Source: an uncultured Rhodospirillales bacterium
Lineage (GTDB): Bacteria; Pseudomonadota; Alphaproteobacteria; Acetobacterales; Acetobacteraceae
NCBI GenBank assembly: GCA_903924855.1
Contig: CAIYCW010000050.1
Coordinates: 1 to 57,770 of the forward strand
Length of the DNA stretch: 57,770 nucleotides
Reading direction: 5' to 3'
Shown: positions 8,826 through 16,233 of the stretch, one piece after another
Numbering within the stretch: position 1 is the first letter of the stretch
Layout of the letters: the number at the start of each line of letters is the position of its first letter
Translations under genes and position numbers: made by a program
The notes under the pieces: model-generated
Told to the model about the DNA's origin: nothing
What the model saw: the letters and a program-made list of their open reading frames with translations, nothing else
The model's database searches: none

Positions 8826-9674
8826 CTAAAGCCGGAACGCCGGCACACAGGCAACCGGGCTCAACCCGGCAGACGCCGCCGCAGCCTCGATGCGCGCCTC
8901 ATCATGGCCCAGCTCGGCGCCATGAATCCCGCCCAACACCCAGCACGCATCCACCCCAGCCGCCTTGGCGCCCGCGATATCGGTGCGCAGCGCATCGCCC
9001 ACCGCCAGCACCCGCGAAGCCGGAACCCCCAGCATCTCCAGCACCGGGCGATAGATCGCAGCATCCGGCTTGCCGAAATTGCGCACATCCCCCCCCAGTT
9101 CCTCATAGCGCTGTGCCAAGGCACCCGCACAGATCACCCGCTGCCCACCGCGGATCACCTCCAGATCCGGATTGGCGCAGATCATCGGCAACCCCGCCGA
9201 CCGGCAGGCCTGCAGCAGCGCCTCATAGGCCACAAGCTCAACCGACAGCGTCTCGTCCGGCCCGGTGTTGACGATGAACTCCGCCTGATGCGGCTCAGCC
9301 ACCAGTTCCACATCCAGCCCGTCCAACGTCACGCGGTCACGCTCCGGTCCGATATGCAGCACCTTGCGGCCAAGTGCGGCAAACCAGGCGTCATCACGCC
9401 GTATCAGCGCCTGCCGCGTCGCCTCACCGCTGGTCATGATCCCGGTGTAGAGCTCATCGCCCAACCCCATCGCCCGCAAAGCCAATTGCGCCGAATAAGA
9501 GGGCCGCGGCGCGTTGGACAGCAGAACGACCGTCTTGCCTGCAGCGCTTATCGCCTCCAGCGTCTCCTTCGACCCAGGATACGGCGTCACCCCGTCATGG
9601 ATGACACCCCAAAGATCAACGATAAAGCCGTCATACGCGCCGATCAGCGGCGCAAACCCATCCAGAAACCGCAT
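8826..9674 (-). CDS. TIGR01459-type HAD-superfamily (class IIA) phosphatase
   Basis: A 282-residue HAD hydrolase of the alphaproteobacterial TIGR01459 group, related to NagD-type phosphatases. HAD motif I reads GFIVDLWGVIHDG near residue 17, motif II VVLLSNAPRPS near residue 50, and motif III/IV GKPDAAIYRPVLE followed by VLAVGDALRTDIAGAKAAG near residue 225. These supply the nucleophile, phosphate-binding and Mg2+ residues. The physiological substrate is unknown. ATG at 9674 has GGAG 6 bases upstream; a GTG one codon earlier is less well spaced. It starts 11 bases after the pyrD stop and is probably co-transcribed with it. Confidence 0.88.
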   Translation of the reverse strand: MRFLDGFAPLIGAYDGFIVDLWGVIHDGVTPYPGSKETLEAISAAGKTVVLLSNAPRPSYSAQLALRAMGLGDELYTGIMTSGEATRQALIRRDDAWFAALGRKVLHIGPERDRVTLDGLDVELVAEPHQAEFIVNTGPDETLSVELVAYEALLQACRSAGLPMICANPDLEVIRGGQRVICAGALAQRYEELGGDVRNFGKPDAAIYRPVLEMLGVPASRVLAVGDALRTDIAGAKAAGVDACWVLGGIHGAELGHDEARIEAAAASAGLSPVACVPAFRL

Positions 9675-9685
9675 CACACGCTCCG

Positions 9686-10723
9686 TTAAAGATCAGCGCC
9701 GATCGCCGCCTGCACAGAGGCAAATCCCTCGCGGCTCAGCGCATGCAGCAATTCATGCAACAGGCGCGGCACCAGACCCGGGCCGGCATAGGCGAATTCG
9801 GTATAGATCTGCACCAGCGAGGCACCCGCCTTCAGCTTGGCCAAAATATCGTCGCCACTGGCAATGCCCCCCACCCCGATCAGCACCAGGCGTCCGGCGG
9901 CAAGCCGTGCTGCCAGCCGCAGCACCTCGGTGGATGGCCGCAACAACGGCGCGCCGGACAACCCGCCCGCCTGATGCGCCTGCGCCGAGCGCAGCTTCGG
10001 CCGGGCAATCGTGGTGTTGGACACGATCAGCCCAGCCACACCGCCATCAATACAGGTGGCCACCACCGCCTCAACACCCTCTGGCGCAAGGTCGGGCGCA
10101 ATCTTCACCAGCAACGGCGGATGCGACGGCATATCGGCGGCAATCGCCGCCAGGATCGCCTTCAGCCGCGCCTCCCCCTGCAGGTCGCGCAGACCCGGTG
10201 TGTTGGGGGATGAGATGTTGATGGTGATATAGTCCACCTTGCGGCCAAGGGCGCGCACAAGTGCCGGATAGTCTCGCTCAGGGTCGGCATTCTCCTTGTT
10301 GATGCCGATATTGCCGCCAACCGGAACACCCCGCGGCCGCCGATCCAGATTGCCCAGGAACGTCTCAATCCCGTCATTGTTGAAGCCCATGCGGTTGATC
10401 ACCGCCCGGTCTTCCACAAGCCGGAACAGCCGCGGCCGCGGATTGCCCGGCTGAGGTCGCAGCGTCACCGTGCCGGCCTCAACAAATCCAAAACCCAGGC
10501 GGGACAGCGGCGCCAGCGCCACCGCGTTCTTGTCGAATCCCGCAGCCAGACCCAAGGGATTGGCAAAACTCAGCCCCAGCGTCTGCACAGCAAGGCGCGG
10601 ATCATCGACCCGCGCCGATCCGGCCAGGCCCAATCGCAACGCCCGCAGGGCCAGGCCATGCGCCGTTTCCGGATCAATCAGCCGCAGCAGCGGCCCAAAG
10701 GCAGAGGCAATATCGGGTGTCAT
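9686..10723 (-). CDS. pyrD: Dihydroorotate dehydrogenase (quinone), class 2
   Basis: A 345-residue class 2 enzyme that oxidises dihydroorotate to orotate in pyrimidine synthesis, bound to the inner membrane face and passing electrons to quinone. Visible landmarks are an N-terminal helix region (GPLLRLIDPETAHGLALRAL), FDKNAVALAPLSRLGFGFVE, the FMN/substrate loop NINKEN-type GINKENADPE, the catalytic-serine segment ISSPNTPGLRDLQ, SNTTIARP, GLSGAPL, and the C-terminal FMN site GVGGIASGDD with IYTEFAYAGPGL. ATG at 10723 gives the standard N-terminus; the frame extends a few codons to a TTG at 10741. It sits between a 77-residue gene and the HAD gene in one minus-strand run. Confidence 0.95.
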   Translation of the reverse strand: MTPDIASAFGPLLRLIDPETAHGLALRALRLGLAGSARVDDPRLAVQTLGLSFANPLGLAAGFDKNAVALAPLSRLGFGFVEAGTVTLRPQPGNPRPRLFRLVEDRAVINRMGFNNDGIETFLGNLDRRPRGVPVGGNIGINKENADPERDYPALVRALGRKVDYITINISSPNTPGLRDLQGEARLKAILAAIAADMPSHPPLLVKIAPDLAPEGVEAVVATCIDGGVAGLIVSNTTIARPKLRSAQAHQAGGLSGAPLLRPSTEVLRLAARLAAGRLVLIGVGGIASGDDILAKLKAGASLVQIYTEFAYAGPGLVPRLLHELLHALSREGFASVQAAIGADL

Positions 10724-10750
10724 AACACCGTGATGCCGCAAACGCCGCCG

Positions 10751-10984
10751 TCACGCCAGCGCAGACAGCATCACTTTGTCTGTCGCATCTGCAATGAACG
10801 CCACCCGCCCGCCATCGCCGGCCGACATCATCATCATGTCACCCGCGGTCAGCAGATCGGCCGCATGATCGAAATAGCCGGGCTGAGACAATGTGCGCAG
10901 CTTTGCCAGCGGCGCCTTGTAGTGCCACAGCGTGAAGCCCTGCGCGTAGGCCAGCACCGAAAGATTGCGCACCGTGAATTCCAT
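10751..10984 (-). CDS. 77-residue conserved-looking protein, function unknown
   Basis: Encodes 77 residues starting MEFTVRNLSVLAYAQGFTLW, with a downstream stretch GYFDHAADLLTAGDMMMMSA. An ideal GGAGG Shine-Dalgarno lies 5 bases before the ATG. The motif set (LAYA-GFTLWHYK, GYF-AADLL-GDM) resembles small proteins I associate with phage structural regions of alphaproteobacteria, but here it stands alone in front of pyrD; that resemblance is from memory and not verified. A LexA-type SOS box lies 73-87 bases upstream of its start (11057-11071), so DNA-damage control is possible. The 28-base gap to pyrD suggests co-transcription. Confidence 0.7.
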   Translation of the reverse strand: MEFTVRNLSVLAYAQGFTLWHYKAPLAKLRTLSQPGYFDHAADLLTAGDMMMMSAGDGGRVAFIADATDKVMLSALA

Positions 10985-11056
10985 CGCGTCCTCCGTCATT
11001 TGCGGTCCTGGCACATCACACGCCCCGGCCAGGATGACGGAGGCTTCACGGCGCCA

Positions 11057-11071
11057 GAACATAACAGGAAC
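11057..11071. promoter_or_regulatory. LexA (SOS) box, GAAC-N7-GAAC
   Basis: The site GAACATAACAGGAAC reads GTTC-N7-GTTC on the minus strand, the direct-repeat LexA operator known in alphaproteobacteria. It differs at one base of 15 from the site before imuA. It lies between two divergent genes: 73 bases upstream of the 77-residue gene and 166 bases upstream of the S24/HTH regulator gene. Either or both could be damage-inducible. Confidence 0.7.
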
Positions 11072-11237
11072 ATTTACCCAAGGCTGCGTCAAAATCGAAA
11101 GTTAATAAGCGATTATTCCTAGGCAGATCGGCGCCAAGTCCTATAACAGGGAATTGACAGCGAATTGACCATCGGAAAATCCGGCCCCGACTCGCCCGCT
11201 TCATGCCAGTTTCCACGCATAACCCAGCTCGGCCCCC

Positions 11238-11888
11238 ATGAAACACGACGATATCTGGCGCGCACTCGACACTCTGGCCGCTGAAAACGGCCTCTCCGCG
11301 TCCGGCCTTGCGCGTCGCGCCGGGCTGGATCCAACCACCTTCAACCCTTCCAAACGCCAGATGCCCGATGGCCGCTCGCGCTGGCCCAGCACGGAAAGCC
11401 TGGCCAAAGTGCTTGAGGCCACCGGCGCCACGCTCGACGTGTTCACCGCCCTGGTCATGGGGGCCCGCGCCATCCCCGCCAACCAGCCATCTCGCCAGCA
11501 GAATCGCCGCATCCCGTTGATCGGCCTGGCCCAGGCCGGCGCAGATGGATTTTTTGATGACGCAGGCTATCCGGTCGGCGGCGCCTGGGACGAGGTCACG
11601 CTCCCTGAGATCGCCGATGGCAACGCCTATGCGCTGGAGATCAGCGGCGAAAGCATGGAGCCGGTGTTTCGCGACGGCGATATTGTCATCGTATCCCCGA
11701 ACGCTCCGATCCGCCGTGGCGATCGCGTCGTCCTGCGCACCCGCGAAGGGGAGGTGATGGCCAAGCAACTCGCCCGCCGCTCGGCCCGCAGGGTGGAACT
11801 GCGCAGCCTCAACCCCGAACACCCGGACTACAATTTCGACCTCAATGAAGTCGCCTGGATCCATCGCATCGTCTGGGCGAGCCAGTAG
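11238..11888 (+). CDS. HTH transcriptional regulator with S24 peptidase (LexA/CI-type) domain
   Basis: A 216-residue repressor-like protein. Residues 1-75 form an XRE-type helix-turn-helix (LSASGLARRAGLDPTTFN). Residues about 90-216 form an S24 domain with the catalytic serine at 139 (ISGESMEPVFRDGDIVIV) and the lysine at 176 (GEVMAKQLARR). An Ala-Gly pair at 100-101 (LAQAGADGF) sits where LexA/CI proteins self-cleave, so RecA-stimulated inactivation is possible. No phage genes adjoin it, so a chromosomal role is more likely than a prophage repressor. The stop codon is 2 bases before the mgtC-like start, implying an operon. The ribosome-binding site is weak. Confidence 0.85.
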   Translation: MKHDDIWRALDTLAAENGLSASGLARRAGLDPTTFNPSKRQMPDGRSRWPSTESLAKVLEATGATLDVFTALVMGARAIPANQPSRQQNRRIPLIGLAQAGADGFFDDAGYPVGGAWDEVTLPEIADGNAYALEISGESMEPVFRDGDIVIVSPNAPIRRGDRVVLRTREGEVMAKQLARRSARRVELRSLNPEHPDYNFDLNEVAWIHRIVWASQ

Positions 11889-11890
11889 CC

Positions 11891-12346
11891 ATGCCGGAGG
11901 TCCCACTCTCCACCAATGCGCTTGCGGTGCTGATTGCCATCCTTCTCGGGGCTCTGGTGGGCGCCGAACGTGAATGGCGCCGCCATCCCGGGGGTTTGCG
12001 CTCCTGCGCCCTGGTCGCGGCAGCCTCCGCCGCCTTCGCCCGTATTGCGGAGCTGCACAGCGCCGGCGCCCCGGGTCCAGCGCTTGGAGCCATTGCATCC
12101 GGCGTTGGGTTCATCGGGGCTGGCGCCATTCTGCACAGCGCTGCCAACGGCAACACCGTGGTACGCGGCCTGTCGACGGCGGCCACCTTCTGGGCGGTGG
12201 CGGCCATCGGCACGGCGGCCGGCGTGCTCGAATACAGCATGGCAATCACACTGACCGTCTGCGTCTTCTTCGCCCATGTCGCACTGCGCCGGGTCTCCGC
12301 CTGGATCGAACGCGTCGCCCCGCCGGAGGATGCCGGACCGCGCTGA
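11891..12346 (+). CDS. MgtC/SapB family inner-membrane protein
   Basis: A 151-residue membrane protein with about four spans, matching MgtC/SapB: LLGALVGAEREWRRHPGGLRS near residue 22, GVGFIGAGAILHS near residue 75, and VVRGLSTAATFWAVAAIGTA near residue 97. It lacks the long cytosolic C-terminal domain of enterobacterial MgtC and so belongs to the short YhiD-like group. Family roles include adaptation to low Mg2+ or acid and control of ATP synthase or potassium transport; the specific role here is unknown. It follows the S24 regulator by 2 bases, so the regulator may be co-expressed with it. Confidence 0.88.
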   Translation: MPEVPLSTNALAVLIAILLGALVGAEREWRRHPGGLRSCALVAAASAAFARIAELHSAGAPGPALGAIASGVGFIGAGAILHSAANGNTVVRGLSTAATFWAVAAIGTAAGVLEYSMAITLTVCVFFAHVALRRVSAWIERVAPPEDAGPR

Positions 12347-12435
12347 CCTGGAAGGCGCGCTCAACCATGGTGAGACTTTCCGCAAGGCTGTGCCGATGCC
12401 ACACTGGCGCATCGAACAGCAAAGGATGATCTGAC

Positions 12436-13377
12436 ATGGAAATCCGCAATCTCGGCCGCTCCGGCCTGCGCGTCTCGGCCATTGGGCTGGGCTGCAACAA
12501 TTTTGGCGGCAGGCTCGACCTGGCCGGCACCAAGGCCGTCATTCACGCAGCCTTCGATGCCGGCATCACCCTGTTCGACACTGCGGATGTCTATGGTGAG
12601 AAAGGCGGCTCCGAGACGCTCATGGGCCAGGTGATCGGCCCGCTGCGCCACCAGATCGTGCTGGCCAGCAAGTTCTGCATGCCGATGGATGCGGCGGAAA
12701 CCCTCAAGGGTGGCTCACGTCGCTATATCATGAGTGCCGTTGAAGCCTCCCTCAAGCGCCTGCAGACGGATTATCTCGACCTCTATCAGATGCACCGTAT
12801 GGACCCGCTCACACCGATCGAGGAAACCCTGCGCGCATTGTCCGACCTGCAGAGCCAGGGCAAGATCCGCTACTATGGCTGCTCCAACTTCACCGGCTGG
12901 CGCATGGTGGAAGCACAATGGACGGCACGGCAGATGGGGGTTGCGGGCTTCGTCTCGGCGCAGGACGAATACTCCCTGGTCAAACGCGACCACGAGGCCG
13001 ACCTGATCCCCGCCCTGCGTGAATACGGCCTGGGCCTGCTGCCCTATTTCCCGCTCGCCTCTGGCCTGCTGACCGGTAAATACCGCCGCAACGCGCCGAT
13101 GCCGGAGGGTGCTCGCCTGACCAACACACAGAGGCTGGCCGATCGCTACCTCACGGAGCGCAACTGGCAGATCAGCGAAAAACTGGCGGATTTTGCCGAA
13201 AGCCAGGGCCACACCGCCCTTGAACTCGCCTTCAGCTGGCTGCTGGCGCAAAGCCCGGTGTCCAGCGTCATCGCCGGCGCCACACGCCCCGAACAGATTG
13301 CGCAGAATGTGAAGGCCGGCAGTTGGAAATTGTCGGCTGACGATCTGGCGGAGATCGACCGCATCACCGCCGCCTGA
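12436..13377 (+). CDS. Aldo/keto reductase
   Basis: A 313-residue NADPH-dependent oxidoreductase of the aldo/keto reductase superfamily (YajO/Tas/Kv-beta-like branch). The catalytic tetrad can be read: Asp and Tyr in FDTADVYGE (near residues 47-52), Lys in VLASKFCM (near 79), and His in LYQMHRMDPL (near 118). The NADPH-binding end VIAGATRPEQIAQNV lies near residue 276. Length and TIM-barrel landmarks are complete. The cytosolic substrate is unknown. AGGATGATCTGAC supplies the ribosome-binding site, and a strong terminator follows the gene. Confidence 0.92.
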   Translation: MEIRNLGRSGLRVSAIGLGCNNFGGRLDLAGTKAVIHAAFDAGITLFDTADVYGEKGGSETLMGQVIGPLRHQIVLASKFCMPMDAAETLKGGSRRYIMSAVEASLKRLQTDYLDLYQMHRMDPLTPIEETLRALSDLQSQGKIRYYGCSNFTGWRMVEAQWTARQMGVAGFVSAQDEYSLVKRDHEADLIPALREYGLGLLPYFPLASGLLTGKYRRNAPMPEGARLTNTQRLADRYLTERNWQISEKLADFAESQGHTALELAFSWLLAQSPVSSVIAGATRPEQIAQNVKAGSWKLSADDLAEIDRITAA

Positions 13378-13387
13378 CCGCAGACAC

Positions 13388-13429
13388 AAAAAAACTGCCG
13401 TTCCTGACGAGCAGGAACGGCAGTTTTTT
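13388..13429. terminator. Strong bidirectional intrinsic terminator
   Basis: Perfect 12-base stem (13395-13406 with 13412-13423), 5-base loop ACGAG, preceded by seven A and followed by six T. It serves the aldo/keto reductase gene on the plus strand and, read in reverse, the Hint-domain gene on the minus strand. Confidence 0.93.
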
Positions 13430-13446
13430 GGTCAACCTTGAACAGA

Positions 13447-14499
13447 TCAGACTGTCGCCAACGCCCTTGCGCGGATCGCGGCACGCGCCGCCTCCACCGC
13501 CGGGCCTTGCGTCACGCGCGGCAGGCAGGGTGCCAGGAAGGCATCGCTGGGCACAGCTTCCTCGGCGTTGTCGAAGCACGACAGATCATCGGTCTCCAGC
13601 AATGTTTCGCACGGCAGGCCCTCGGCGAGCACCACGTCATGCGAGTCCAGTTGGATGTGGTAGTAGGTGATCTGACTGATCGCCTCCTGAACCACAGCGC
13701 CGCCCAGCAGGCTGCGCACCGGGATCAGCACATTGTCAAACACCACCGCATGATCCGGGCTCAGGCGCAGATCACGGCGGGGCAGCCCGTCCGCAAAAGC
13801 CGAGGCAGGAATACGAACCGGCGCCCGATCCGGTGCAGCGCCCAGGTCGATGCTCTGCCGACCCAGAAAGCGCACCGGCTTCACATCTCCAGACGCGGTG
13901 ATGACCAGGTCGCCGGCCTTCAGGCTCTCAACCGAACGCTCACCATCCGGGCATGCGATCATGGTGCCGGCCGTGAAGCAGTTGGCATACACGTAAAATC
14001 CAGAAGTCGTGTCAGCAACACCGGCGCTGCCTTTGATTTCAATTGTGATCTTGGACGCCGTGCCATCAGGAGCCGGATTGAATACCAGTTTTTGGATCAG
14101 ACCAGATCCAACCGTTGTAGTGTAAGTCGAACCTGAATTTGTCAGATTTGTGCCAGCATTTGGGTCATTGGGAGCACTGAGAGTGCCACCAACAACTGTT
14201 ACCACGACTGTCGCCGCCTTGTCATTGGCGTTGAGATCAGCCCCAGACAAAATATCGTTGTACTCTTGCAACGCCAAGCCTGTGGCCTGAGACGCCGTAT
14301 TTGGGTTTGGATTTACATTATCAAGATTATAACCGATCTGCGGGCTGTAATTGTCATCATAAAAATACAGATATTGAAATACTTCTGATGTCGAGCCGAC
14401 AACATTGTAATAGTTGCCCGACCCATCACGATATGTGGTCAGTCCACTCGTCAAATCTTGAGGATCATTGTTATAAAATTGCAGGAATGCAAGCGTCAT
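13447..14499 (-). CDS. Hint (hedgehog/intein-type) domain protein
   Basis: A 350-residue protein. Residues 1-170 are rich in Asn, Thr, Ser, Tyr and Gly and look like a secreted or surface beta-rich region. From residue 174 a Hint_2 domain follows: CFTAGTMIACPDGERSVESL, with Cys174 as the expected nucleophile, then AGDLVITASGDVKPVRFLG, LRLSPDHAVVF and YYHIQLDSHDVVLAEGLPCET. Hint_2 domains in alphaproteobacterial surface proteins are thought to self-process, but no downstream extein is present. There is no signal peptide, so type I secretion is possible. ATG at 14499 has AGGAG 9 bases upstream; the frame extends to 14589 without a better start. The first half uses more AT-rich codons than the Hint part. 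Confidence 0.82.
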   Translation of the reverse strand: MTLAFLQFYNNDPQDLTSGLTTYRDGSGNYYNVVGSTSEVFQYLYFYDDNYSPQIGYNLDNVNPNPNTASQATGLALQEYNDILSGADLNANDKAATVVVTVVGGTLSAPNDPNAGTNLTNSGSTYTTTVGSGLIQKLVFNPAPDGTASKITIEIKGSAGVADTTSGFYVYANCFTAGTMIACPDGERSVESLKAGDLVITASGDVKPVRFLGRQSIDLGAAPDRAPVRIPASAFADGLPRRDLRLSPDHAVVFDNVLIPVRSLLGGAVVQEAISQITYYHIQLDSHDVVLAEGLPCETLLETDDLSCFDNAEEAVPSDAFLAPCLPRVTQGPAVEAARAAIRARALATV

Positions 14500-14705
14500 A
14501 TCAGAAATCTCCTGAAGGTCCACGAGTGCAGGTAACGCGTTTGGCACACCTACCGCAGTCTGTATCACAAACGATAGATGTCTGTGCAACAGAATCGGCA
14601 GCTTGCTGAATGCGTCTGATACGCACCCGATAACCGGTAGAGATTAGCAGCTTAACGATGAGATCACCATCGCCCTGTGCTCACAGCCTGGCTTGGCGAT
14701 GCCAA

Positions 14706-15107
14706 TCAAGCTGTGTGGGCCCGCAGTTCAGCGTCTGCCGGCGCGGCACGCCGGGTCGCCCGCCGCACCGGAACCGGACGCGCCGCCTCCTGCAGCATCG
14801 CCCGCAAATCCGCCACATGCGCGCGCCCGGCTGCGGTCGGCACCACCAGAACGCTGCGGCGATCGCGCGGATCGGCTTCACGATCAGCAAGCCCCAGATC
14901 ACACAGCCGATCCAGCGAACGCGAGATCGCAGGCTTTGAAATGTTCAACTGGCTCGCCAAACCGCGCACCGTCTGCATCCCACCATCGAGTTCGATCACC
15001 AGCAGCAACGCCAGTTGACGCGCCGACAAATCCGGCGAATCCGCACGAACGGCCGCACAGATGGTTCCATGCAGGATCGTCAAAAGCCGGTCCGGATCGA
15101 TTTTCAT
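14706..15107 (-). CDS. MarR-family transcriptional regulator
   Basis: A 133-residue winged-helix protein. The DNA-binding core reads TVRGLASQLNISKPAISRSLDRLCDLGLADREADPRDRRS, with the wing carrying the DPRDRRS motif typical of MarR. The N-terminal helices for dimerisation are short, and the C-terminus ends in an Arg/Ala-rich tail. ATG at 15107 has GAGG upstream on the minus strand. An 8-base palindrome AACATGTT at 15153-15160 lies about 50 bases upstream and could be its own operator. The target genes and ligand are unknown. Confidence 0.85.
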   Translation of the reverse strand: MKIDPDRLLTILHGTICAAVRADSPDLSARQLALLLVIELDGGMQTVRGLASQLNISKPAISRSLDRLCDLGLADREADPRDRRSVLVVPTAAGRAHVADLRAMLQEAARPVPVRRATRRAAPADAELRAHTA

Positions 15108-15436
15108 CACGCGTTCCTCGTTCTTGCTGGCAGCCAAAACGGCTTCACAGACAACATGTTACACGCCCGATGAAGCCCAGCTGTTAGCCATCCGTCAGCA
15201 TCGAAGCGAAACGACTATGAAGGCCGATCGAGGCCGGCATGATACGTACCGCTTCGTAAAACAGACACCTCAGGCAATGAATTAACGTCCGCGTGCTTCA
15301 CGCCAAATGTGATCGCGCTCACGACAAAATAAAAATCTGAAATAGTAATGATTTTTTGGCGCGCTCGCCACGCATCGTAGGCAGGCTCTTCGCACAATCA
15401 CATTGACACGCACAGCTGGAGTGGGAATCCATAATC

Positions 15437-15451
15437 GAACAAAACAGGAAC
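15437..15451 (+). promoter_or_regulatory. LexA (SOS) box controlling imuA-imuB-dnaE2
   Basis: The site GAACAAAACAGGAAC (GTTC-N7-GTTC on the minus strand) is the alphaproteobacterial LexA operator, ending 11 bases before the imuA ATG. A TTGACA hexamer at 15403-15408 could be the -35 element; the -10 is unclear. LexA binding here would cover the promoter start region. The rest of the 325-base gap from 15138 is AT-rich and holds no gene that I can see. Confidence 0.85.
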
Positions 15452-15462
15452 AAATTTACCCG

Positions 15463-16233
15463 ATGCCGATCCCTCCCCTCCCACACCAGCGCCCAGCTTT
15501 TCACCCGCGGCAGAGCACTCCGGCATCGCACGACGCCATGCCGCTCGATGGTGGTGCGCTCGATGCGGCTCTCGGCGGTGGCCTGAGGCTTGCGGCACTG
15601 CACGAGATCACCACACGCGGCCTGGATGTCGAATGTGCCGCGGCACCGGCACGTTTTTTGGCCGCACTGCTCACCCGTCTGCCGGGTACCGCGCCGCTGT
15701 TCTGGGTGGCCAGGTGCTGCGATCTTTACCCGCCAGGCCTGATGGCGCTTGGCCTTGATCCAGCCCGCCTGATCCAGCTGCGCGCCACCTCCGATGATGA
15801 GGCGCTCGGCCTGATGGAAACCATTCTGCGCGCAGGCGTCGCTGCCGCCGTGGTGGGAGAAATCGGACGCGCTGGCCCCCTGGCTGGCCGCCGCCTGCAA
15901 CTGTCCTGCCTGGGGCGCGGCAGCACTGGCTTCGTGCTGCGCCGTTTTCCCTTTGGCGCCCATCCTGCCGCCCCTCTCACCGCAGCTGTCAGCCGTTGGC
16001 AGATCACAGCCGCGCCCAGCGCTGGTGCATCCAACACACCCGGGCTGCGCGCCCCAGGCCTGCCACGCTGGCACGCCGAATTGCTGCACAACCGTCACGG
16101 CATCACCGGAAGCTGGATTGTCGAACAGCAGGAGCAAACCGATGCAAGCGCCTCCAGGTCAACGCATCCTTTCCGTCTGGTTGCCAAACTGGCCGATCAG
16201 ACGCCGCAAGCGCTGCGGCGTCTGGCCAGCTGA
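15463..16233 (+). CDS. imuA: ImuA, mutasome accessory protein
   Basis: A 256-residue RecA-like (SulA-superfamily) protein of the SOS mutagenesis cassette. It shows the ImuA pattern GGALDAALGGGLRLAALHEI near residue 30, RFLAALLTRLPGTAPLFWV, YPPGLMALGLDPARLIQLR near residue 90, and the C-terminal GSWIVEQQEQTDASA. ImuA works with ImuB and DnaE2 to copy past damaged bases and produces damage-induced mutations. The ATG at 15463 lies just after the LexA box; in-frame codons before it do not fit the family. The last 92 bases overlap imuB in another frame. Confidence 0.88.
   Translation: MPIPPLPHQRPAFHPRQSTPASHDAMPLDGGALDAALGGGLRLAALHEITTRGLDVECAAAPARFLAALLTRLPGTAPLFWVARCCDLYPPGLMALGLDPARLIQLRATSDDEALGLMETILRAGVAAAVVGEIGRAGPLAGRRLQLSCLGRGSTGFVLRRFPFGAHPAAPLTAAVSRWQITAAPSAGASNTPGLRAPGLPRWHAELLHNRHGITGSWIVEQQEQTDASASRSTHPFRLVAKLADQTPQALRRLAS

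Noticed and set aside
11238..11888. S24 regulator as repressor of the prophage-like block
   Set aside because: It lies 9 kb away beyond chromosomal genes and is coupled to an mgtC-like gene; no phage genes are near it.
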